Positions 1-7,709 of a DNA stretch of 15,025 bases are shown here, one piece after another. Within the stretch, counting starts at the first letter, position 1; each line of letters starts with the position of its first letter. The DNA comes from JAZKAD01 sp040389305 (GTDB lineage: Bacteria; Pseudomonadota; Alphaproteobacteria; Rickettsiales; Rickettsiaceae): NCBI GenBank assembly GCA_040389305.1, contig JAZKAD010000085.1:1-15025 (forward strand). The letters run 5' to 3'. The notes under the pieces were generated by a model that saw only the letters and a list, made by a program, of their open reading frames with translations, was not told the DNA's origin and ran no database searches. The position numbers and the translations under genes are program-made.

Positions 1-791
1 TTTTTTAAATCATCGATATTTGAGTAGCTTGGAGTGTCTTTCTTTCTTCTTTCTCTATTGATTTGTTGTTTGTAGTTTAGTTGCACTTCATCGATACTGA
101 TTTGACTCTTTGTATCAACAGCCATAAAAAGCAAAGTAGTAGCAAGAGACTTGGTGAGCCTGAAGCCCAAAACTAAAGGAGCTTCAATAAGAGTACGAAC
201 TATATCAAATGTATACTTAGCCACGGCTTTGGTTATCGCCGAGAATTTAAGCCATCCTCCAGTAATTTCTTTGTGAAGTTCTTTGTTTGTATGCTCCTTT
301 TCTTTTGGAAATAAAGCTTCTTTGAGTTTGGGGTTTGCAGCTAAAATAGCATCTTGAGTATTTTTTGCCTCACGATTTTTATAAAGTAAAGCGCTCTCTT
401 TCTCGAGTTTTTTAATGTTGCGCGCATTAACTAGATCAATCAGGGTGCCAGTTATCACCCCCGCAATCCCTATTACCCCTATAGCCACCCCCACAATTGC
501 CCCGGCTGGACTAAGGGAGGTAGCAATCATGGCTGAGTATAGAGCGATGGAAACTAATGGAGAAGTTGTGGCTTTTATATATTTCAAAGCCCGAACAGGT
601 TTAGAGTTCATGATAGAATCTACGGTCTTAGACATAGACTTCACGGTCTGGGACTCTGCAATGCTCTGCATAGTGCGCGTAATGGATGTAATAAATCTAG
701 AAGATTTAAATCTTTGAAGTAACGTAGGCTCTGTTTTTTCTTCCGAAGACCGATCTACCTCCTGCCCCACTTTCAACTCTTCTTCTAGCAT
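1..791 (-). CDS. Unrecognised membrane protein, 5' part only (runs off left edge)
   Basis: An open frame of 263 codons starts at the ATG at 789-791 and runs out of the window, so the C terminus is missing. I do not recognise the family. The first ~70 residues are hydrophilic and rich in Ser, Thr and Lys. Residues ~77-118 form a long hydrophobic, Gly/Ala-rich stretch (containing GAIVGVAIGVIGIAGV) that could be a two-helix membrane hairpin. A Lys/Glu-rich, possibly helical section follows (~122-175), then a second hydrophobic stretch at ~203-225, then a charged tail (QQINRERRKK). No signal peptide is evident, and no enzyme motif is visible. The Shine-Dalgarno is weak. An ATG at 804-806 is in another frame and stops quickly. 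The uninterrupted frame and the lysine-rich, patterned protein argue that it is real. It could be a lineage-specific membrane protein or effector, but that is only a guess. Confidence 0.7.
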   Translation of the reverse strand, partial: MLEEELKVGQEVDRSSEEKTEPTLLQRFKSSRFITSITRTMQSIAESQTVKSMSKTVDSIMNSKPVRALKYIKATTSPLVSIALYSAMIATSLSPAGAIVGVAIGVIGIAGVITGTLIDLVNARNIKKLEKESALLYKNREAKNTQDAILAANPKLKEALFPKEKEHTNKELHKEITGGWLKFSAITKAVAKYTFDIVRTLIEAPLVLGFRLTKSLATTLLFMAVDTKSQISIDEVQLNYKQQINRERRKKDTPSYSNIDDLK

Positions 792-905
792 TTTGTTTAG
801 AATCCATATAATTCTTAAGGATTTTAACTCTAATAGAAAAAACCCTCAAACGCACATATTACAAGGAGTGTACTATATTAATTGTAAAAAAGAAAAGTAA
901 ATTAG

Positions 906-2309
906 TCACATATGTATAGCCCTTCCGTAAGCACTCAGCACTGATTCATGCATCATTTCCGATAAAGTAGGATGAGGAAAGATAGTGTGCATAAAATCAA
1001 GTTCCGTAGCTTCCATAGTTTTGCCTATAACAAAACCTTGAATTAACTCAGTCACTTCTGCTCCTATCATATGAGCACCCAGAAGCTCCCCCGTTTTTTC
1101 ATCAAAAATAGTTTTAACAAGTCCACTAGGCTCGCCAAGAGCTATAGCCTTCCCATTACCTATATAAGGAAAGCGCCCTATTTTTATCTTGTGACCCGCG
1201 GCAATAGCAGCATCCTCTGTAAGACCTAAACTCGCGATCTGAGGCATAGAGTATGTGCAGCCAGGGATATTGACGCGTACCATACTATGTGGCTTTAATC
1301 CTGCTATAGCTTCGGCGGCTATAATTCCCTCATGACTGGCTTTATGGGCAAGCCATGGAGCGCCGGCTACATCACCGATAGCATATACTCCAGACTCATC
1401 CGTAAGTAAATAAGGATTTGTTACTATATGTCCATTTGAAGTCTTGACCTTAGTATTCTCAAGACCAATATTTTCAATATTCCCAGTTATCCCGACAGCC
1501 ATGATAATATGGTCCGCTTTAAGAGTGGTATTTTTTGGAGCGGTAGTACTACTTGAAGTGGTTATTTCTAATTCCACATGGTCCTTATGCTTTTTTAAAA
1601 CTCCGAGTTTTGCGGAGGTAATAAACTCAATACCCTGTTTTACAAACTCAGCTTTGGCAAAGTCCGAAATTTCTCTGTCTTCTACGGGAAGGATTCGCTC
1701 TTGAGATTCAACGACAGTTACCTTAGCGCCAAGAGTGTTATAAAAACTTGCAAATTCTATCCCTATAGCTCCGGAGCCCACAATAATCAAAGATTTTGGC
1801 ATTGCCTTAGGAGTCATTGCTTCCTTGTAAGTCCAAACTAACTCCCCATCGGGCTCATAGCCCGGAAGTACTTTAGCCCTAGCGCCAGTTGCTATAATAA
1901 TATTCGACGCTTTAATTTCGGTTTTTTGAGAGCCCTGCGCAAAACTCACAATTTTTCCCGGTTTAAGAGAGGCTGTACCGTCAAAAACTGTCACTTTATT
2001 TTTTTTAAGCAGACCTTTAACCCCACTAGAAAGCTGTCCTGAAATTTTACGCGAACGCTCTACCATTTTTGCAAGATCGAACTTAATATCTTTCACTTCG
2101 ATGCCGTAATTCGACATCTCTTTTGCATAGTGTAGCATTTCTGCGGATCTTAGTAGAGCTTTAGTTGGAATACATCCCCAGTTCAAGCAGATACCACCCA
2201 AATGCTGACTTTCTATCAATGCAACGGTCAGTTTAAGTTGCGCCGCCCTTATTGCAGCAACGTAACCTCCTGGACCCCCTCCTATTACTACTACATCAAA
2301 TTGTTGCAT
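906..2309 (-). CDS. lpd: Dihydrolipoamide dehydrogenase (E3 of 2-oxoacid dehydrogenase complexes)
   Basis: This flavoenzyme reoxidises the dihydrolipoyl groups of the pyruvate and 2-oxoglutarate dehydrogenase complexes, passing electrons to NAD+ in the cytoplasm. The 467-residue length is normal for the family. Visible motifs are the N-terminal FAD-binding GGGPGGY (residues 10-16), the redox-active disulfide pair Cys41/Cys46 in CLNWGC followed by IPTK, the NAD-binding GSGAIGIEFASFY in the middle, the second FAD motif YAIGDVAG, and the C-terminal catalytic pair His446/Glu451 in HPHPTLSE. All catalytic residues are present, so it should be active. A Shine-Dalgarno AGGAG sits 4 nt before the ATG (2314-2318). 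It is the last gene of a same-strand cluster, 26 nt after nth. No E1 or E2 gene is in the window, so which complex it serves cannot be told from context. Confidence 0.96.
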   Translation of the reverse strand: MQQFDVVVIGGGPGGYVAAIRAAQLKLTVALIESQHLGGICLNWGCIPTKALLRSAEMLHYAKEMSNYGIEVKDIKFDLAKMVERSRKISGQLSSGVKGLLKKNKVTVFDGTASLKPGKIVSFAQGSQKTEIKASNIIIATGARAKVLPGYEPDGELVWTYKEAMTPKAMPKSLIIVGSGAIGIEFASFYNTLGAKVTVVESQERILPVEDREISDFAKAEFVKQGIEFITSAKLGVLKKHKDHVELEITTSSSTTAPKNTTLKADHIIMAVGITGNIENIGLENTKVKTSNGHIVTNPYLLTDESGVYAIGDVAGAPWLAHKASHEGIIAAEAIAGLKPHSMVRVNIPGCTYSMPQIASLGLTEDAAIAAGHKIKIGRFPYIGNGKAIALGEPSGLVKTIFDEKTGELLGAHMIGAEVTELIQGFVIGKTMEATELDFMHTIFPHPTLSEMMHESVLSAYGRAIHM

Positions 2310-2335
2310 ATAACTCCTATGTATTAATTACAATG

Positions 2336-3010
2336 TTAAACTTTTATTTTATTCCGATAGTCACACCACTCGCTCACTGGACATTTAGCGCATTCGGGTG
2401 ACCTAGATTTGCATATATATCTTCCATGAAGCACGAGCCAATGATGAGCCATAAAAAGCCACTGCGTCGGAATGACCTTAAGAAGGTCTTGTTCTATTTT
2501 ATCTGGCGTATTTGCGCATGTTAAGCCTAGTCTATTCGAAACCCTTTGAACATGAGTATCTACAGGCATTGTAGCCATACCAAATGCAGAGTTTAAAACC
2601 ACATTAGCCGTCTTTCGCCCTACCCCTGGAAGTTTTATGAGTTCTTCTATAGAATCTGGTACTATGCTATCATAATCTTCTAGAAGTATCTCCGATAGAG
2701 ATATGATATTTTTTGCTTTAGTTGGATAAAGCCCAACAGTTTTGATGTAGCTTTTTAGCCCTTCAATCCCAAGATCCAGCATCTTGGCTGGAGTGTCGTA
2801 TTTATCAAAAAGCTCTGGGGTTGCTTTGTTTACACCCTTATCCGTCATCCTAGCAGAGAGCACTACGGCTACTAGAAGAGTATAATTATTAGTATAGTGA
2901 AGCTCAGTTTTGGGTGCGGGGTCGAGCTCTTCAAAAGCGCTGAAAATATTATATATTGCCGCTTCGCTTATAGTAGATCGTGAAGTTTGTTTCGATGGTT
3001 GTTTTGGCAT
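2336..3010 (-). CDS. nth: Endonuclease III (base-excision repair DNA glycosylase/AP lyase)
   Basis: It removes oxidised pyrimidines from DNA and nicks the abasic site. The protein is 224 residues, close to the ~211 of E. coli Nth. The helix-hairpin-helix LPGVGRK contains the catalytic Lys133, and VDTHV contains the catalytic Asp151. The C-terminal 4Fe-4S loop is complete: Cys200, Cys207, Cys210 and Cys216 in a C-x6-C-x2-C-x5-C pattern. One oddity is LSARMTD near residues 51-57, where E. coli has LSAQATD: the Gln that E. coli Nth inserts into DNA is Arg54 here. The start codon overlaps the pntB stop by one base (TAATG), which suggests translational coupling. Translation begins ATG-CCA-AAA, and the Ser/Lys-rich first ~12 residues are an extension not needed for the fold. 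Confidence 0.95.
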   Translation of the reverse strand: MPKQPSKQTSRSTISEAAIYNIFSAFEELDPAPKTELHYTNNYTLLVAVVLSARMTDKGVNKATPELFDKYDTPAKMLDLGIEGLKSYIKTVGLYPTKAKNIISLSEILLEDYDSIVPDSIEELIKLPGVGRKTANVVLNSAFGMATMPVDTHVQRVSNRLGLTCANTPDKIEQDLLKVIPTQWLFMAHHWLVLHGRYICKSRSPECAKCPVSEWCDYRNKIKV

Positions 3011-4401
3011 TAAGACAATGCCCTAATAATATCTTCCACTACCTTCTTAGCATCCCCAAAAAGCATTAGAGTATTGTCGTTATAAAATAGCTCATTCTCA
3101 ATACCAGCATAGCCAGCTGCCATAGATCTTTTAATAAAAAATACCGTTTTTGCGTCTTCAACATCCAAAATCGGCATACCATATATCGGACTGGATGGAT
3201 CATTCTTAGCCGCAGGATTTGTAATGTCATTTGCTCCAATAACAAGCACTATGTCCGTTGTTTTAAAATCGCGATTAATTTCGTCTAGTTCTAGTACTTT
3301 TTCGTAATCAATATTTGCTTCTGCGAGCAAAACATTCATATGGCCGGGCATACGCCCAGCTACTGGATGAATCGCAAATCGCACTGCCACCCCTTCCCTT
3401 TCCAGGATTTCTACCATCTCGCGCAATGCATGCTGGGCTTGGGCTACTGCCATGCCATAGCCGGGAACAATAATGATAGAGCTTGAGTTCTTTAGCATAT
3501 ACGCTGCATCATCTGCGCTGCTTATTTTTGGCACTCTATCTTCTGCAGAGATCTTGTCGCTAGAAGCTTTTGATGGCAAGAACGCGCCAAATATAACATT
3601 AATAATTGAGCGATTCATAGCTTTGCACATAATGAAGCTAAGTATCGCGCCGCTCGCCCCGACAAGAGCTCCTGTTATAATAAGAAGACTATTCCCAAGA
3701 GTAAATCCTATGCCCGCCGCCGCCCATCCCGAATAGGAATTGAGCATAGATACTACAACCGGCATATCTGCTGCTCCAATTGGCACTATAAGCAAGAATC
3801 CAAGTATTAAGGATAAAAGAACTATCATGTTGAATAGCACATAGCATTCACATTTCATAAAAATAGCAATCATTCCGATGATGGCTATGATAGACGCGAT
3901 GCTAATATACTGCTGGCCAGAAAATTTAAGAGGCTTTGAGGCTATAAGTCCTTGAAGTTTGCCAAATGCTATAATAGATCCGCTGAAGGTTATAGCTCCT
4001 ATACTAGCACCTAGTGACATTTCGAGTAAGTTACTCGTAGATAAAAACCCGCTAATGCCTATACCAAAACTTTCTGGGGATAGGAGAGCCGAATAGGATA
4101 CAAGCAGCGCACTCAGTCCAACTAGAGAATGGAAACCCGCAACCAATTGAGGCATTGCCGTCATTTCAATTTTATATGCAATAAAAGCTCCGATCATTCC
4201 AGCTATAGTTATAGTAATAATGATAGGCAATTTATGGCTAAAATCTTGAGTATAGAAGGTAGCGATTATACTAAGAGCCATACCCACCATACCAATAATG
4301 TTACCTTTTTTGGAGCTTTTAGCGGAAGAAAGACCTTGAAGAGCAAGAATAAAACAGACGGCCGATATTAGGTAAGTAAATTGGATAAGTTTTGCTGACA
4401 T
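3010..4401 (-). CDS. pntB: NAD(P) transhydrogenase, beta subunit
   Basis: This inner-membrane subunit couples proton re-entry to hydride transfer from NADH to NADP+, supplying NADPH. Using the ATG at 4399-4401 it has 463 residues; E. coli PntB has 462. The first ~290 residues hold about nine hydrophobic helices (domain II). The C-terminal ~175 residues are the NADP(H)-binding domain III, with GYGMAVAQAQ, IHPVAGRMPGHMNVLLAEA, VIGANDITNPAA, FIKRSMAAGYAG and the closing MLFGDAKK, all close to E. coli. The frame stays open 47 codons further upstream, to an ATG at 4542. That extension is translated from a palindromic repeat, and the protein after 4401 begins exactly like the family, so I reject it. 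The gene shares one base with nth. The partner pntA is not adjacent: upstream is an OmpW-like gene. Confidence 0.95.
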   Translation of the reverse strand: MSAKLIQFTYLISAVCFILALQGLSSAKSSKKGNIIGMVGMALSIIATFYTQDFSHKLPIIITITIAGMIGAFIAYKIEMTAMPQLVAGFHSLVGLSALLVSYSALLSPESFGIGISGFLSTSNLLEMSLGASIGAITFSGSIIAFGKLQGLIASKPLKFSGQQYISIASIIAIIGMIAIFMKCECYVLFNMIVLLSLILGFLLIVPIGAADMPVVVSMLNSYSGWAAAGIGFTLGNSLLIITGALVGASGAILSFIMCKAMNRSIINVIFGAFLPSKASSDKISAEDRVPKISSADDAAYMLKNSSSIIIVPGYGMAVAQAQHALREMVEILEREGVAVRFAIHPVAGRMPGHMNVLLAEANIDYEKVLELDEINRDFKTTDIVLVIGANDITNPAAKNDPSSPIYGMPILDVEDAKTVFFIKRSMAAGYAGIENELFYNDNTLMLFGDAKKVVEDIIRALS

Positions 4402-4454
4402 TGTTATAGTACATGCTTTGAAGTTGATTGTCTTAGACGTATATCTAAGTGAAG

Positions 4455-4560
4455 CGTCATTGCGAGGAGACGTAGCAGGCGCGGCAATCCAGCCTAACTT
4501 AGTCGCCCGCTCTAAAGCGCAGCCTACTTCCTGGATTGCCACGCTTCGCTCGCAATGACG
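4455..4560. repeat. Imperfect 106-bp palindromic repeat, Rickettsiales-type
   Basis: The outer arms CGTCATTGCGAG (4455-4466) and CTCGCAATGACG (4549-4560) are perfect 12-bp reverse complements. Inner arms GGCAATCCAG (4483-4492) and CTGGATTGCC (4531-4540) are perfect 10-bp reverse complements. They are separated by unequal spacers of 16 and 8 nt, and a 38-nt centre contains a small CGCT/AGCG hairpin (4508-4519). From memory, palindromes with these core words are dispersed in Rickettsiaceae genomes; I have only this one copy to look at. It begins 9 nt after the stop of the upstream ompW-like gene and ends 53 nt before the pntB start. In RNA it could fold into a long hairpin that attenuates read-through or protects the upstream message. 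No flanking target-site duplication is obvious. Confidence 0.85.
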
Positions 4561-4569
4561 AGGTCTTTA

Positions 4570-5289
4570 TTAGAACTTCATTCCCATACCAACAGAAATT
4601 ACCCAAGGATCGATTTTGACTTTAGGAGACAGGTTAGTACCCACAACATTTGTTTTGTAGCTAATTGTTGGAGAAAGAGAGTATTTTTTAACATCCAGGT
4701 TAAATGTTATATCGGTAGTCATCACCAAGTCCACACCGACCTGTCCTACTGCCCCATGAGCACTTTTGACCTTGAATTCTCTAGCCTTGGAGAATAAATA
4801 CGATCCACCATATCCGCCTCCCACATATGGCCTAATTGCTCCAAAAGGCGCAATATGATATTGCATTGTAAACGTCAGAGGAATCGCATAAATTTGCTTT
4901 CTTTTGCCTGGCTGAGCTCCATTACCATAATTATACGCAATCGCACTTACTGCAGGACTTGCTACCTTATATAGATTAAAACCAAGGCCGAGTTCGGCAG
5001 CGATATTATCCCCGAAGAACAATGTAGTCGCACCTTCAGCGCCAAATCCATTTGCTATAAGATAAGAGTTTGCCCTAGGAGAAGCTCTACCCGCAGCGCT
5101 TGTAGGAGCTGGTAAGCCTTTTTGCTTCCCGTGTGATGTTATGCCGCAAATGCGGCCTTTAAAAAGAATTCTTCCTTCGTTTTCATAATAACCGCTATCA
5201 TAATCATCAGCAGCGTTATCTAATGCGAAAGCGCTTGTACTAAGCCCAAGAATTATAAAACAACTGAGAATTTTTTTACCGTATAACAC
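4570..5289 (-). CDS. OmpW-like outer membrane beta-barrel protein
   Basis: This is a probable small outer membrane channel of the OmpW family. I place the start at a GTG (5287-5289): AAGAGG lies 5 nt upstream (5295-5300), and translation then gives a textbook signal peptide, MLYGKKILSCFIILGL followed by STSAFA, with cleavage likely after SAFA. The frame is open to 5376, but that extension has no good ribosome site. The 239-residue precursor is slightly longer than E. coli OmpW (212). Family signs are RPYVGGGYG in the middle, alternating hydrophobic strands, VGVDLVMTTDITFNLDVKKYSL, and the C-terminal IDPWVISVGMGMKF ending in Phe, as expected for barrel assembly. An unusual loop with KGRICGITSHGKQKG near the mature N terminus is of unknown meaning. 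Another small porin family is possible but less likely. Confidence 0.82.
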   Translation of the reverse strand: MLYGKKILSCFIILGLSTSAFALDNAADDYDSGYYENEGRILFKGRICGITSHGKQKGLPAPTSAAGRASPRANSYLIANGFGAEGATTLFFGDNIAAELGLGFNLYKVASPAVSAIAYNYGNGAQPGKRKQIYAIPLTFTMQYHIAPFGAIRPYVGGGYGGSYLFSKAREFKVKSAHGAVGQVGVDLVMTTDITFNLDVKKYSLSPTISYKTNVVGTNLSPKVKIDPWVISVGMGMKF

Positions 5290-5294
5290 ATAAA

Positions 5295-5300
5295 CCTCTT
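5295..5300 (-). promoter_or_regulatory. Ribosome binding site that fixes the GTG start of the OmpW-like gene
   Basis: AAGAGG on the minus strand sits 5 nt before GTG 5287-5289. The in-frame ATGs further upstream (at 5325 and 5376) have no comparable site and would bury the signal peptide, so this site decides the start. Confidence 0.65.
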
Positions 5301-5396
5301 TAATAATTGAAAAACTTAAATGCATCCTACTCCGAAGGAAGTGCTTAATATAAGTATTTAAAGGTATCAGTGTCATTTTCTATTAAACTATTGTGA

Positions 5397-5402
5397 TATA
5401 AT
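5397..5402 (+). promoter_or_regulatory. Candidate extended -10 element for the sam-proP-putA unit
   Basis: TATAAT preceded by TG plus one base (5394-5396) fits an extended -10. No convincing -35 lies 16-18 bp upstream. A start near 5409 would leave a leader of about 120 nt before sam. In an AT-rich genome such a match can occur by chance. Confidence 0.35.
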
Positions 5403-5416
5403 AGTTACAATAGATA

Positions 5417-5422
5417 ATTATA
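5417..5422 (-). promoter_or_regulatory. Candidate extended -10 element for the OmpW-like gene
   Basis: Read leftward, TATAAT is preceded by TGG (5423-5425), again an extended -10 pattern, and no clear -35 is seen. It faces the rightward candidate at 5397-5402, so the two predicted starts nearly coincide (~5409/5410). The leader to the GTG would be about 120 nt. Confidence 0.3.
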
Positions 5423-5532
5423 CCAAAAACAAAAATTCTTTTGCTAATTAAGAGGAATGATATATTTTACCAAAGTCCGTAGATTTATACAAGGCTTAGC
5501 GGCGCGTCACATGCATATGTAAGAGAGTTATA

Positions 5533-6417
5533 ATGAATAAAAATAGAATATACTTTATAGGAATTGGTTGGTTCGTTTTAAGCTTGGTGAGCAGTGTACT
5601 TAACGATATCATTTCTAAATATACTGGCATGAGACTCCATAGCTTCCAGGTATCTTTTTTCCGCTTTAGCTTTGGCGCTCTTACTCTTGTACCTTTTATA
5701 ATATATTATGGAGCTAATACCCTTAAAAGCTCTAATCCACTCGTGCATTTAGCGAGAGGCACCCTCCTATTTTTTGGTATGACTGCTTGGACCTATGGCC
5801 TTACTATAGCTCCAGTTAGCACAGCAACAGTTATCAGCTTCGCGATACCACTTGTCGTATTAGTTTTGGCCGTATTCTTCTTAAATGAAAATATTTTATG
5901 GCAGCGCTGGGTTGTTACTATTATAGGGTTTTTAGGCATCATGCTAACACTCCGTCCGCATGCGCAAGATTTTGACCCTCAAGTTCTAATCTTCGTGTTC
6001 GCAGCAGTGTCTTTCGCATCTCTAGACATCATAAACAAAAAGTTTATCGTACAAGAGTCGATGATTAGTATGCTATTTTATTCTGCCATCATCACCGCTA
6101 TTTTATCCATTCCTCCAGCAATTCATTATTGGCAAACACCTTCTTCTGAGGAGTTGGCGCTACTCTTTGTTTTGGGGGCTAGCTCTAACCTTATATTATT
6201 CCTTATCTTAAAGGCATTTGCGCTAGTAGATGCTACTGCAGTTGCGCCTTATAGATATTTGGAGCTTTTAATGTCAGCTTCTCTTGGGTATTTATTTTTC
6301 GGTGAAATCCCGGAATCAAGCACTTGGTATGGAGCCGCTATCGTTATTCCGTCAACATTATTTATAATTTATTCGGAAAACAAAGCGATTAAAAAACAAG
6401 AACAGGTCAATAAGTAA
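5533..6417 (+). CDS. sam: S-adenosylmethionine uptake transporter (DMT/EamA superfamily)
   Basis: This inner-membrane carrier imports SAM from the host cytosol, which matters for bacteria with no working SAM synthetase. It has 294 residues and about ten hydrophobic helices in two EamA repeats. From memory, it is very close along its whole length to the experimentally studied Rickettsia prowazekii transporter Sam, also 294 residues. Matching stretches include GIGWF near the N terminus, LFFGMTAWTYGLTIAPV, SFAIPL, AVFFLNEN, WQRWVV, DIINKKF, ESMISMLFYSAI, DATAVAPYRYLEL and TLFIIYSE. A good Shine-Dalgarno (AAGAGAG, 5521-5527) lies 5 nt before the ATG. It is the first gene of the rightward unit and its stop shares a base with the next start (TAATG). 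Substrate assignment rests on family similarity; other DMT carriers move different metabolites. Confidence 0.9.
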   Translation: MNKNRIYFIGIGWFVLSLVSSVLNDIISKYTGMRLHSFQVSFFRFSFGALTLVPFIIYYGANTLKSSNPLVHLARGTLLFFGMTAWTYGLTIAPVSTATVISFAIPLVVLVLAVFFLNENILWQRWVVTIIGFLGIMLTLRPHAQDFDPQVLIFVFAAVSFASLDIINKKFIVQESMISMLFYSAIITAILSIPPAIHYWQTPSSEELALLFVLGASSNLILFLILKAFALVDATAVAPYRYLELLMSASLGYLFFGEIPESSTWYGAAIVIPSTLFIIYSENKAIKKQEQVNK

Positions 6418-7685
6418 TGAATAAGCGCAAGTTGATATTAAGTAGCGGCGTCGCAAATACTTTTGAGTGGTATGATTACACCCTTTTTGCGCACTTGGCT
6501 CCTACTATAAGTAGTAAATTTTTCCCTAGTGACGATGCTGGATCGGCCTTGTTATATACATTTGCTGTTTTTGCTATCGGATATTTAATGCGCCCTATCG
6601 GCGGTATATTCTTCGGTATACTTGGAGACAAATTCGGAAGAAAAGCTGCGCTTAGTGCGTCCATTATATCAATGGCGCTTCCAACTACTCTTATGGGTAT
6701 GCTCCCTACTTACGACACAATTGGCATTACCGCAACTACCATGATGATTATTGTGCGCATGATGCAAGGACTTGCTATGGGCGGAGCTTTAACAAGCTCT
6801 ATCTCCTTTGTAATAGAACATACAAGCAAAAGGAATCGCGGATTTACCGGGAGCTTTTCTATGGCTAGTATTTGTATTGGGATTTTATTAGGGTCTTTAA
6901 CATCTTACACTATTCGGACTATATTTACAGCAGAGCAGTTCTCGGATTGGGGCTGGAGAATACCATTTTTGCTAGGGATATTTATTATGTTCGCTGGCGT
7001 ATATATTCGTAAAAATATAAGCGAAACTCCTTTGTTTGAAAATATACGTAGCGACAAAAAGATCCTTCACTCTCCCTTAAAGCAAGTCCTAAAAAAGCAT
7101 TGGGGGGATATTCTAGTTTCTATTGCCATCAATTCTACTGGGTCGGTAATATTTTATTTAGTAGCAGTTTATTCTGCTACCTTTTTAAAATTAAATAGAA
7201 ATTTTGTAGAAAGTGACATAGACAACTTAGTAAACTGCTCTTACCTGATTATGGCATTTGTTACGATATTGGTGGGATGGCTATCTGATAAAATTGGCAG
7301 AAAAAAAGTTTATATTATTAATTTACTAATTATCTCTAGTTCTATATTTTTTATTATGAGTATTTTTGAGTATGGGGATGCGCAGGCAATTATTTTTGCT
7401 CAAATACTTCTAGCGATTCTAGCTGCCGCTTATATTGGCCCAGAGCCCGCATTGCAAGCCGAATTTTATCCTACGCAAGTCCGAAACACCGCTCTGTCAT
7501 TGTCGTATAATATAGCAGTAAGTATTTTTGGTGGTACTACACCTCTTGTTGTCGAGTATCTATTCCAAAAAACGGGATCTGTCACGTCAGCCGCTTATTA
7601 TGTGCTTGTTTGCTCTGGTTTTAGCATGATCGCTTTATTCTTTTATAAAGATAGATCAAAACATGACGGTGCAAGCGAAGTATAA
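6417..7685 (+). CDS. proP: MFS metabolite:H+ symporter, ProP-type (proline/betaine uptake likely)
   Basis: This is a 12-helix inner-membrane symporter of the MHS family, 422 residues. Family signs are an N-terminal FEWYDYTLFA just before helix 1, the MFS motif GDKFGRKAAL between helices 2 and 3, RMMQGLAMGGA in helix 4, WGWRIPFLLG before helix 6, a second copy GWLSDKIGRKKVY between helices 8 and 9, and PEPALQAEFYPTQVRNTALSLSYN in the C-terminal half. ProP-like carriers are multicopy in Rickettsia and their substrates are mostly unproved. Here the gene lies 24 nt before putA, so proline (or a proline-like compound) is the best guess. It has no long C-terminal coiled coil of the kind that osmosensing E. 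coli ProP carries, so constitutive uptake rather than osmosensing is likely. Its start overlaps the sam stop (TAATG). Confidence 0.85.
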   Translation: MNKRKLILSSGVANTFEWYDYTLFAHLAPTISSKFFPSDDAGSALLYTFAVFAIGYLMRPIGGIFFGILGDKFGRKAALSASIISMALPTTLMGMLPTYDTIGITATTMMIIVRMMQGLAMGGALTSSISFVIEHTSKRNRGFTGSFSMASICIGILLGSLTSYTIRTIFTAEQFSDWGWRIPFLLGIFIMFAGVYIRKNISETPLFENIRSDKKILHSPLKQVLKKHWGDILVSIAINSTGSVIFYLVAVYSATFLKLNRNFVESDIDNLVNCSYLIMAFVTILVGWLSDKIGRKKVYIINLLIISSSIFFIMSIFEYGDAQAIIFAQILLAILAAAYIGPEPALQAEFYPTQVRNTALSLSYNIAVSIFGGTTPLVVEYLFQKTGSVTSAAYYVLVCSGFSMIALFFYKDRSKHDGASEV

Positions 7686-7709
7686 TGCTAATTGTATAAT
7701 AAATATTCT

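Noticed and set aside
415..717. Plus-strand open frame of 100 codons
   Set aside because: It lies antisense to the longer minus-strand frame 1-791, has no plausible ribosome site, and its protein is low-complexity Pro/Ile/Ala.
858..888. TTACAA/TTGTAA hairpin as a terminator after lpd
   Set aside because: Only 6 A/T-dominated pairs with a 17-nt loop and no T run after it on the minus strand.
4402..4542. 47-residue N-terminal extension of PntB in the open reading frame
   Set aside because: Most of it is translated from the palindromic repeat. The family length and N terminus are matched from the Met at 4401.
4555..4797. Plus-strand open frame of 80 codons starting in the repeat
   Set aside because: Antisense to the 3' end of the OmpW-like gene; its composition looks random.
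5290..5376. 29-residue N-terminal extension of the OmpW-like protein
   Set aside because: It would bury the signal peptide. The GTG at 5287-5289 has a well-placed AAGAGG and gives a normal signal sequence.
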